DNA from: Vicinamibacterales bacterium
GTDB taxonomy: Bacteria; Acidobacteriota; Vicinamibacteria; Vicinamibacterales; 2-12-FULL-66-21
Direction of reading: 5' to 3'
DNA: 64,000 nt
Assembly (NCBI GenBank): GCA_035699745.1
Contig: DASSPH010000005.1
Coordinates: 58,483-122,482, forward strand
A program made the translations under genes and the position numbers. Below, in pieces: positions 20,101-32,100 of the stretch (the stretch's first letter is position 1; each line of letters opens with the position of its first letter). The notes beneath the pieces are model-generated. The model was not told the origin of the DNA and did no database searches. It was given only the letters and a program-made list of their open reading frames with translations.

Positions 20101-23100
20101 CGCCGGGACTGCCGCATCGCTCGGCCAGGCGGGCTTCACGTGCGATGTGTCGCTCGCCGCAGGCCCGAACGCGCTGGCGATCGTCGCGACGGACAAGGCC
20201 GGCAACAGCGTCACGCAGACGCTCCACATCACCCTCAGCGGCAACCATCCGCCGACCGCCGGCCCCGGCGGTCCTTACAAGGGGCAGACCGGGCAGACGG
20301 TCACGTTCAGCGGCGCGGATTCGAACGATCCCGACGGCGATCCGCTGACCTACGCGTGGAACTTCGGCGACGGGTCCACCGGCAGCGGCATTCAGGCGAC
20401 GCACACCTACAGCGAGCCGGGCACCTTCACGGTCACGCTCACCGTCACCGATTCGAACAAGACGAGCGGAAGCGCGACGACCACGGCCGTCATCGCGCGA
20501 CCCAACCGGGCGCCGACGGCTGCCGCCGGCGGGCCCTATTCGGGTGACGCCGGCGCGACGATCGCATTCTCGGCATCGGGCTCGTCGGATCCGGACGGCG
20601 ATTCGCTCACGTATGCGTGGACGTTCAGCGACGGCGGAACCGCAACCGGCGTCAACCCGCGCCGTACATATCAGACGGCAGGCACGTTCAGTGCGACGGT
20701 TACGGTTTCGGATGGACGCGGCGGTTCCGCGAGCGCGACGGCGTCGATCACCATTACCGCGGCGAACCGGTCGCCGCAGGCGCAGATCGGCGGACCGTAT
20801 TCGTCCGAGGCCGGCACGTCGATTTCCTTCAGCGCCGCCGCCTCCAGCGATCCCGACGGCGATGCGCTCACCTATGCGTGGACGTTCGGCGACGGGACGA
20901 CAGCGGCGGGCGCGGCGCCGTCACATGCGTATGGCGCGGCCGGAACGTTCACCGCGACGGTCACCGTATCGGACGGCCGCGGCGGGTCGAGTTCGGCGTC
21001 GACGCTCGTCGCCGTCACTGCCGCGAACCGCGCGCCATCGGCCAATGCCGGCGGCCCGTACACTGCCAAGGTCGGCGAATCGATCGCCTTCAACGCGTCG
21101 GCGTCGAGCGATCCGGACGGCGACGTCCTGACGTTCTCATGGACGTTCGGGGACGGCCGCAGCCGCACCGGCGCGCAGCCGTCGTATGCCTACGACGCCG
21201 CGGGCACGTTCACGGCGACGGTGACCGTCAGCGACGGACACGGCGGATCGAACGCGGCATCCGTTCCGGTGACGATCACCACGTCCACTCCAGGCGCCAA
21301 CCGCCCGCCTGTGGCGCACGCCGGCGGCCCGTACAGCGGCGAAGCGGATCTGCCGGTCACCTTCAACGGCTCGCTGTCGAGCGATCCCGACGGCGACGCG
21401 CTCGTCTATGCCTGGTCGTTCAGCGACGGGGCGACGGCAACGGGGAAGCAGGTCGCGCACGTGTTCACGACGGCGCAGTCGCACACGGCGACCCTGACGG
21501 TGACCGACGTCCATCAGGCGTCCGCGCAGGCGACCGTCACCGTTCCGGTGTCGCCCCGCCTCGATCGCGCCCCGCCGGTCGCCTGGGTACATGCGCCGCG
21601 CGAGGTGCTCCCCGGCACCGACGTCACGATCTCGGCGACCGCGAGCGACGACGTGGGCGTGGCGAGCGTGCGTATCGAGGTGGACGGTGCCGGCGGTGTC
21701 GACCTGCCGTCCGCCCCCTATCAGCGCACCGTGCGCATTCCCGACGTCGCGGCGCCGGGCGGGACCATCGTCGCACGCGCGATCGCCCGCGACGCCGCGG
21801 GCAACGCCGGATCGGCGTCGGTGACGATGACCATCGCGTCGCAGCCCGACGCCACGCCGCCCACCGTGTCGTTGTCGCACGCCGCCGAGACCTCTCCGGG
21901 CGCGGTGCTGCGTCTCGTCGCACAGGCGCAGGACGCGGTCGGCGTCGCCAGGGTCACGTTCTTCATCAACGGCGCTGCGGCCGGCATCGACGAGGCGGCG
22001 CCATACGAGTTCACGTATCAAGTCCCCGCGAACACGCCGCCGGGAACGACGATCGCAGTGGCGGCCGACGCGTATGACTTCGCCGGCAACAAGGGACGCG
22101 CGCAGGGCAGCGTTCCGGTGACCGGCAACGAAGACACCACGCCGCCGGCGTTGACGTTCACCGCCCCCGCGCAGGTCCTCGCTGGAACGTCGATCGCGTT
22201 GAACGCCACGGCCACCGACGCGAAGGGCATCGCCGCGGTCGTGTTCCTCGTCGACGGGGCCGTCGTCGCGACGATCACGATGCCGCCTTACCAGGCGGCT
22301 TTCAGTGTGCCGGCCGGCTTGCCCGCCGGTGCGCATCTCGCACTCGAGGCACGCGCCTCGGATCTCTCCGGGCTCGAATCGGTCAGCAGCAAGGATGCGC
22401 TCGTCGTCCCCGCCGACGCCGGAGCGGGGCTGATCACCGGTGAAGTGTTCGACGACACCACGGGGCTGCCGTTGAGCGGCGTTGCTGTCACGCTGGCGGC
22501 GGAAGGGTCGGCGCCGGCGGCGGCCACGAACACGGACGATCGCGGACGCTTCGCGCTGACCGCGCCGGGCGGCGCCGCCGTGGTGCAGATCGCCCGCGCG
22601 GGCTGGACCGGCGTCGAGCGCGCGGTCGCGGTCACTGCCGGGAGTGTGACCGAGATCTTCGACGCGCGGCTCACGCCGCTGAACGAGGCGGTGAACGTCA
22701 CCCCGGTGCTGGGCGGAACGCTGCGCGCCGGCACCGCGTCGCTGACGGTTCCGGCCGGCGCACTCGCTGCGGCGACACCGATGTCGCTGACCAGGGTTGG
22801 GGTGCACGCCCTGCACGGGCTCACACCGCTCGGCTGGGCGCCGCTCGCGAGCTATGTGGCGTCGCCCGCCATTCAATTCGCGCAACCTGCCACGCTCGAC
22901 ATTCCGCTGCCGGCCGGACTCGCGGCCGGCGCGAAGCTGACGCTCGCGCGCTGGGACCCGGCCGCGACGGCGTGGCGCGCCGTCGCCATCCACGATGTCG
23001 CCGCCGGTGAGACGAGCGCGGCAGCGGCGGTCGAAGTCGCGGGCGCGTATGCGTGGCTGCGCGCGGACACCCAGCCGTCGGCGCCTCCGCAGCCCGCCGC

Positions 23101-26100
23101 CGGCGAGCTGGTCACGGGCGTGGCTCCGGTCGCGATCGGCGCGGCCGCGCTGGCGACCGTGACGCCGCAGCCCAAGGTGATCTTCTATCAGCCGGGCGTC
23201 CGGTCCGACGTCGAAACGCGCCTCACGCCAGGCACGCCGCTGCCGAGCGGCACCCCGCTGCAGGCGCGCATCACCGAGCAGTACCAGTTCCGCAACGACA
23301 CCATCGTCCAGCCGGAATCGTCGGTGCAGGACTTTGCGTTCTTCCAGAGCGGCGCCGCGCTGATGGCGGCGTACCCGGTCACGCCGTCGCTGACCTTCGA
23401 GGCCGCGACGTTGAAGACCGGCACGATCTCCGTCGAAGCGATCACGCCGAAGGCGGCCGGCGGCTCGGCCGTCGTCGGCGCCGGCGGCGGCCACGCGGAG
23501 ACCGCGAGCGGGGAAGCAATCGACGTCGCGCCGGAGTCGACGTCCGGCACCCTCGCCGTGCAGATCGACGCGCTCGCGGCCGCGTCTCTGGGTGTGGCGA
23601 TCCCAGGCGGCCTCACGTTCGTCGGCGGGGCAGCGGTCACACTCGCGGGCGGATCGCTGATCGCGCCGGCGTCCCTCTCGGTCCCGACGCCCGCCGGGCT
23701 CGACGCGCAGTCACAGATTCTGCTGCTCAAGCTGGTCGAGATCGGCGGCACGACCGAGTACGTGCTCGTCGGGCTCGGCAGCGTGAGCGGCGAGCGGGTG
23801 GTGTCGTCGTTCGTGCTGCCGAAGAACAAGACGCCGTTCGAGGGGGTGCTCTCCGGCGGCCGCTACGTCTTCGCCCGCGCGGCCGCTCCACTCGGGTTTG
23901 CGGCAGGGCAGGTGATCGGCGCCGACAACGCCGTGCTCGCCGGCGCGCGCGTCGCGGTCAACGACCTGAAGGTCATCGCGATCTCCCGGCCGTCGGGTTA
24001 CATCGCGGCCGGCAAGGTGGGGCCGCTGACCGTCACCGCGCTCGACCTGGCCCGCTCCGACGCCGCCAGCGTCACGGGGCAGCTGGCGACCGCAGGTGAC
24101 GAGCTGGCGATCGACGTGCGGATCGTCCCGCAGCCGCTGCGGGTCGCATCGATCCAGCCCGCTTCGGGGGCGCGGAACGTGCCGCTGTCGTCACCCGTCA
24201 CGGTCGTCTTCTCGAAGCCGGTCGACCCGGCCTCGCTGACGGGCGCGAATGCGGGACGGCTGTCATTGACCTCGCCGGCGGGACCGATCGCCGGGACCAT
24301 CAGCCTTTCGGCCGCGAACACGGTCGTGACGTTCTGGCCGGCCGCGCTGCTCGATTCGAACGTCACCTACACCTTCACCGTCGCGAAGGAGGCGAGCGAC
24401 GCGGCAGGCCGCCAGATGACCGCGCCCGCGACGATCACGTTCACCGCGATCAATACCGCGCCGCCGCCCCTGCCCCCCGCCGGCAGCGTGACGGCCACCA
24501 TTCCCGCCGGCGGCGTCACGACGGTTCGCGGCACGCAGGGCACCGCCGGCGCACACGACACCGTCTGGATCGAGAACCTGACCACCGGTGCGGTGGCGCC
24601 GGTGCTGCTCGATCCGAACGGCGGCTTCGAGGTCAACGTGGCCGCGTCGCGCCGCGACAGGCTGCGGCTGCGGATCGTCGGGGCATCCGGCATCGAGACC
24701 GTCTACGCGCTGCCGCTCTTCTCGCAGACGAACGGCGACGGCAGCGTCACCGCCGCCGTCGAGGCCGAGGGCGGCCGCGTCGAAGGGCCGAACGGCACGT
24801 TCGTCGAGATGAAGCCGGGCACGTTCCCGGACGGCGCGCTGGTGACCATCCGCAGCATCGTCGAAGCGGCGTTCCCCGTGCAGATGGACACCGAACAGAA
24901 GAAGGTGTTCGGGTACGCCGGCGGCGTCCAGGTCGACTTCAACGGCGCGGCCCCGGCCAAGTACGTGAACGTCGGCGTCGCGGCAGCGCCGGGCGATGCC
25001 GCCGCGGATCAGTGGATCGTCGGCCAGGTCGTGAACGCCGGCGGCGTCCAGTCGCTGAGCGTCGTCGACACCGCCAAGCTGATCGACGGCCGCGTGCGCA
25101 CGTCCTCGCCGCCCTGCCCCGGCGTCACTGCGGCTGGCGTCTACGGCTTCTACAAGTCCGCGAGCACGGTCGGGCTGAACTACGCGCTGATGTCGTCGAG
25201 CCAGTACGGCGGGCTGCGGGTCGACGTGACGATTCCGTTCATGACCTCGGCGTTCGTGTTCCCGTTCGCCGCGTTCTCGTACGACGTGCCGATGCCGATC
25301 TGCTTCCCGGTGCTGAGCGGGCGCGTCACCGTCGTGCCGAACACCCAGACGGTGCAGATCGAACGCGGCGTCCTGGCGCCGGCGGATCGGGAGATCGCGG
25401 TCCGCAATGCGCTGGCCGGGACGGAAGCGCACTTCGCCCGGAACATCCTCGAGATGAAGTTCACCGTCGCCGGCGCCGCCGGTGACGAGATCCAGGTCTT
25501 GCTGCAGGCGGCGGACGGATCGCGGACACCCGCGCCCGCCGTCAGCGTCGTCGCCGACGCGAACGACAAGCTGATCGTCGCCATCGACGCCGACGCGGTC
25601 ACCATGGCGATCGCGCGAGTCGTCGTGAAGAACACGACGCGCTCGACCGAGACCCAGTTCGGCGCCGAGCAGATGCGGATCTCGCTGCCGGTCACCGGCG
25701 CCGCCGACGATCTCTACATCGTCTCGGCGATCGACGACACCGGCGCGGCGCGCACCCTCGAAAAGGGCACGCAGTGGACGCTGCTGTCGCCGAACGGCCC
25801 CGGCAACCTGCTGGCCCGCGCCGTCGAGGGGACCATCGATCCCACGATGGCGGAGATCCTCGCCTACAACGCCTCGCACCCGCAGAACCCGCTGCCGCTG
25901 TCGCGCGCCCGCACCAAGGTCGAGCTGATCAACGAGAGCCGCACGCCGGCGCTGGTGATGGAGATCCCCGCGGCCCGCATCGTCAACGGCGGGTTCAGGT
26001 TCGCGTTCGACGGGCTGATGTCCGACACCTTCGCGATCCGCGTCTCGTACGAATCGGCGCCGCAGGACTACCAGCGCATCCCGAACTTCAGGATCGAGGT

Positions 26101-29100
26101 CAGGAACCCGATCACCGGCCGCGTCGTGAAGACCCTGACGACGCAGGCGCCGCCGCGGGACGAGCCGCTCAACCTCGGCACGATCACGGATGACGAGCAG
26201 GCCCCGATGCTCATCGGGTCCCCCGCCCGGCTCGACCGGTTCGATCCCGCGTCGCCGCTGACGTTCACGTTCTCCGAAACGATGAGCCCGGACTCGATCA
26301 AGGCCGCGGCGGTCGTGGAACGCGTGAGGACCGTGAACGGTTCGAGCGTCCGGGAGCGCGTGCGCGGCACGTGGCGCGTCTACGACAACGGCCGCACCGC
26401 CACCTTCGTGCCGGAGAGCGCGCTGGGCATCGGCGAGGAATACTCCGTTACGTTCTACGGAAACGACGCGCTCAACACCACCGGCCAGACGGTGCGCGAC
26501 GCGTCGGGCAACGCGATCGCGACCACGCGCCTCGCGATCAGGACGTTCACGCCAAAGCTCGTATCGACCCTCTCGGTAGGCCGCGATGGACGGCTGCTCG
26601 AGCCGATCCGCCACGTGACCTTCACCCGCAAACCGGTCGACGGCACGCTCAGGACGTTCCTGTTCGCAACCACCGAGAGCCGCACCGGCTACAAGTTGTT
26701 GTCGATCGACGCAACCAACGCCGAGCAGCCGGCGGAGCAGCAGTCGGCGTTCGGCGGCCAGGGGAAGAAGCGCGTCACGCTCGTGCCGGACGTCGGCAGG
26801 AACGGCAACGGCGCGATCAACTACCGCGAGCCGATTCAGGCGGGCGCCTGCGGCGCCGGCACGCAGTTCGCCGGCGACCTCGCCATCACCACGTCGTCGG
26901 TCGTCGAGTACAGCTACCTGTCGTTCTTCGACGTGACCAGGCCGGACGCGCCGTGCCTGATCGGCAACAAGCTGCTCAACGCCACCCCGGACTTCCTCAA
27001 CGACTTCACGCGGCCCGGCACGGTTCACCAGATGGGCTTCGCCGAAGGAGTCGCCTGGATCCGGCACAGCACCGGCCTGGCCGCGTATGCGGCGGTGCGC
27101 GAGGTCGGCATCATGGCCGCCGACGTCGGCAAGAACCTGCCCGAGCCGGTTCCGCAGCAGCGCCTCAAGGAGGGCATCTACCCGGGCGACTACTGGGACG
27201 TCATCAGCGTCGAGGACCGTCTCGTCGCCGCCGAACGCTCCGCGCAGCGGATCGACATCCTCGATCCGAACCTGGCGCCGCTTGCCTCGGTCGATCTGAG
27301 CGACGCGCCGCGCCGCCTGCTCTTCGCGCCGGCGTACGGGAGCGATGACGACGAGGACGGCATCATCACGCCGGCAGAGCAGCGCGATCTGCTGTTCGTC
27401 GCCGGGACGCGATCGATTCAGATCGTCGATCTCACGCACCGCACCGCGCCGGCCGTGATCGGCCAGATCCTGATGAAGGGCACGGTGCGGGATCTCGATT
27501 TCGATCCCGTGAAGCGCCGGCTGTTCGCCGGCGGCACGCTCGACAACGCCGCCGGTCCCGGCGACGGCTTCTTCATCATCGACGTCTCGAAGCCGCTGGC
27601 GGCGCCGATCGACGCCGACAGCGACGGCTGGGACGACCGCGTCGTCTACACGCGCCGGTATCCGCAGACGATGAACGGCTTCCGCGTCGACCACGAGCGC
27701 GGCCTGGCGTACATCCCGACCTACCCGGACGATTCGCCGAGCGCGAGCGCCGGGCCGGGGCGCCTCGACATCCTGGCGATTTACGACAACTGCTGCGATC
27801 TGGGGATCGACTTCACGCGCGTGCCCGTCGCCGAACGGCCTCGCGGCGACCGCACCAGCCTGCTCGCGAAGGAGAAGGAGGCGCTGCAGACGGGCATCGC
27901 CGCCGGCCTGGCGAAGGCGGCGGCGGACTGCGCGCTGCCGGTCCAGGCGATCTCGATGATCGAGCAGGGCAGCGGCGCCTGCCTGTGGCGCGGCGACTGC
28001 GGCTCGAACTATCAGCCCGGCGTCAGCGATCACGATTTCGAGGTCTTCATCCCGGCCGCGCACGCGGCGGCCGGCGCGTGCACCGTCAAGGCGCTCACCG
28101 ACGTCTTCATCGATCCGCGGACCAGCGAGCCGCGCCCGATCGCGGTCGGAGACGGGTCGAGAATCGCCTTCGAAGACATCACCTTCTTCCCGGTCGCCCG
28201 GGAACTGTTCGAGACCGCCCGGTTCGACGTGAAGCCGCCATCTTCGGGCGGCAGCGATGCCGTCGGCGACATGGGGCTCGGGCGTCGGTCGCTGCTCCTG
28301 AAATGGCTGCTCGAAGGGGCGTACGTCACCGGCGTCCCCGGCTTCACGCTGGAGGGGCGAAGCCTGGATCTGATCCTCAACGATCTGAAGCGGGTGACCG
28401 GCATCCCGGCGCTCGAGGGCTACGAGTGGTCGAACCTGCAGGAATACGCGCTCGCCAAGTCCAAGGCGTTCGTGCGCGTCGTCGGCGCGTCGAATCAGGA
28501 CTCCGGGTTCCACGACCTGTTCGTGAAGCAGATGCACGACGCCGGCAAGGCCGGCATCCGCGCGGCGATGGCGCGCATGGTCGCCAGCCCGCAGGCGAAC
28601 AGGATCCTGCTCGACGTGACTCGCGACGGTTATTCGCGGAACGCCTGCCTGGCCGTGGTGGCGACGATCGTCTACCCGGACAACTGGAAGGAGAAGCCCT
28701 GCACCTCGTTCGAGGAGTACATCGCGTCGGCCGCGGCGCGGACGCTGCGCGGCAGCACCCCGGTCCCGCTGTTCAGCCGTGACGAGGTCGTCAACCAGAT
28801 CGCCCGGTTCTACAAGGTCAAGGCGGATCTCGAGCGCATCGTCACCGACGGCCAGGCCGACGCGTTTGCGGCTACGGTCGCGCAGTTCATCGCGCGCGGC
28901 AAGACCGAGACGCTGCCGGTCTACAACCAGACCATCGCGGGCGATCCCGACTCGGCCCAGCGCACGGCGAATCTCTCGCAGGCGCAGCTGAACGTTCAGA
29001 AGGCGCTCACGTCGGCGAAGCTGGCGCTGTCGCCGCGCGTCTACAACCGCGGCTTCAGGGCGGGCCAGAACGTCCGCATCGGGATGTACAAGTCGGATGC

Positions 29101-32100
29101 GCCCGGCAGCGGCAGCCTGGAAAAGGAGATCCGGCAGGACGTGCCCGGCGGCGACGACCGGACGATTTCGTGGGAGCGGAACAGCGACGGTTCGCTGGTG
29201 CTCGCGAACGGCCAGGCGGTCCCGGTGTTCAGCCTCAAGGTCGATCAGACCGCGGGCTTCAATCAGGCGCACGGCGTGTCGTTCGTCATCGACCTGCCCG
29301 ACAAGTCGGTGAAGGAGTCGAACCGCCAGAACAACCTCGGCGGCTTCTTCTACTACGTCGTCGATCGGCTGCAGCCGCAGGGTCCGGCGACGCCGGCGAG
29401 GCCGCATGTGCCGCTGCCGGGCGGCAGCCTGCTCGACCCCGATGCCGCGTGCCTCGCCGGAGCCGAGCTGTCGATGTCGCAGGTCGTCACGCTCGACGGC
29501 GCGCCGCTCGGCGGCGACGCGACGGTCGCGTTCGGCGAGACGCTGACCATCACGCTGACGGCGCAGAACCTGTCGTCCGAGCCGGCGCAGGACGTCGTGG
29601 TGTGCAGCAACATCACGAACCAGTGCTACAACCTCGGCCTGATCGGCGCCGGCCAGTCGGCGAGCAAGGTCGTCACCTTCACCGCACCGAGCAAGGGGCT
29701 GATCATCGACGGCGCGGCCACCGTCTACACGCCGTCGAGCGGCGTCATCGAGGGCTCGACGACGCGCGTCGTCGTCGGCTGCGAGAACTACGCGATCGTG
29801 CCGCTGCCCTACAACCCGGAGACCTCCGAGGTGCAGATGGGCGGCTCGGCGTATCGCTATTACCGCATCGTCAACAAGCGGACCGGCGCGCCGATCGCCA
29901 ACGCCACCGTGGCGGCGGAGGTTGCCGGGACGTTCGGCTCGACGTTCCAGCGGCGATCCTTCACCTTCACGACCGGGACGCTGGGCGAGATCCAGACCGG
30001 CGCCGAGACCGGCCTCAAGCTGACGCCGGATTCGAGCTGGCTCTCGCTGATCGTCGGCGCGGAGTACGACGTCACCATCACGTCGGTGAACGGCGTGGCG
30101 CCGGCCTGCACGGTGCCGGAGAAGTTCACGCTGACGGTGAAGCCGCGGGACTACACGCTGGCGTATTCGCGCGGCACGGAGATCAAGGGCTCGGCCGGCC
30201 TGATGTTCAGTGTCGAAGGGGGCGTCGAAGCCGGCACGGAGATCGAGAAGGAGGTCAACGGCACGGCCGGCGACACGTCGCTCTCGATCAGCCAGAGCTT
30301 CCAGACCAGCGGCAAGTTCGGCGTCGAGTTCAGCCTGTTCAAGCTGAAGGCGGGGCTGGGCGTCGGCCAGGTGAGCGGCGGAGCGAAGGTCGGCACGTCG
30401 GATCGCGCCTACGCCGGCAAGGGCGTCAAGCTGTCGTTCCCGTATCCGCTGGACGAAGACAAGAGCTGCGCGATCGCCAACCTGACGCTGTCGGGCATGT
30501 TCCAGGTCCATCCGATCTTCACCAAGCTGATCGACCTGGCGCGGACGCGGCCGTGCGCCGACCTGACCAGGTACGTCACCTCGACTTCGACCGAGTTCGG
30601 CCACGAGGCGAACGAGTCGGCGGGGGTGAAGCTCAATTTCGGACGGCCGGCACCGGGCTTCGGCGATGCCGACAAGGAGATCGGCGTCGACTTCGGCGTC
30701 TCGGCGGCGAACGGCTTCAGCATCGGCGCGAAGAACGCGTTCGGCTATGCGCTCAGCGACGCCGGTGCGCTCACCGTCAAGTCCACCACGGAGAGCTACA
30801 CGCTCAAAGGAGGCATCGACTTCTCGGCGGGCCTGAGCCTGATGCCGCAGGACCGTCCGGAAGAGGAAGGGGAGAAGGACAAGGCGGGCGAGGCCGAGGT
30901 TTCGTTCTTCAAGAAGTCGCTCGACGTCAACACCTCGTTCTCCGGCAACACCAGCTACAGCGTCGCGTTCACCACCGACCTGAGCAAGCTGCGCGACGGG
31001 CTGAAGCCGAACAGCATCTCGATCGGCTACTCGGGTCCGAAGCGCTGGGGCTGGAAGCGGGACCTGGCGGGCGCCGAGACGAATCTCGGCAACGGCTTCA
31101 CCGGCAGCTACAGCTACTCGCTCGAGACGCCGGAACTGGTCGACAAGGCGATCGAAAACCTCGCCAATCTCGACACCATCCACAAGGCGAGCGCGCGCAC
31201 CAACATGGCGAACCAGCGTCTCGGGCTGACGCCGACGCTGCTCAACCAGGAACTCGGCACGTTCTCGCAGGTCTTCTACGACACGCCGATCCCCTACACC
31301 GTCTCCAGGGAGAAGGGCAGCGGCTTCACCGTGCCGTTCGGCCTCGAAGGGGAAGCGCTCGGCCTGAAGCTCGGGTTCGGCATCGACTTCAAGAGCGAGA
31401 GCAAGGTCGGCTGGACCAGGGAGAAGGGCATCCGCTTCCGCGGCCGCAACATTCCGCTCGAGTCGTATGGCGACACCGAACCGGCGCCGGCGGACTTCGG
31501 CCTGTGGGACACCATCCGGCAGACGTGGAAGGCGCTGCTCACCAGCTTCGCGACCGACTTCTCGGACGTGCAGGCGCGGATCGTTCGCGGCGCCGAGCAG
31601 TTCGTGAAGCTGCAGTCGCAGTTCACCGCGACGATGATGATCGACAGCACCCGACTGCCGGATGGCACGGACGTGCGGCTGCTGTCGTGGCGCTTCACCC
31701 CGGCCACGGTCCCGGCGAAGGACTACCGCTACATGCCGGCCGACAGCGCCGGCGCCGCTGACGCGCCGCATTACGGGATCGGCGGCTTCCACCAGTTCGC
31801 GCCGGACGGGCTCGATCTGGGCGGCCCGACCTCGCTGGTCATCGACTATCACGATCAGGACGTCGCCGGCCTCGACGAATCCACGTTCGCGATCTACGCG
31901 TGGAACAGCGAGACCGGCGACTGGGATCACATCGGCGGCACCGTCGACACCGCGGCGAACACCGTCACCACGACGGTGACGAAGTTCCGGCTCTACACCA
32001 TCGGCGCCGCGATGCCGGCCCGCGCGGTCACGCTCGCGGCCAGCGGCGGCGGGCTGATCGGCGGCCAGGAATCGGGCAAGCGGCGGTTCACCGTGACCGC

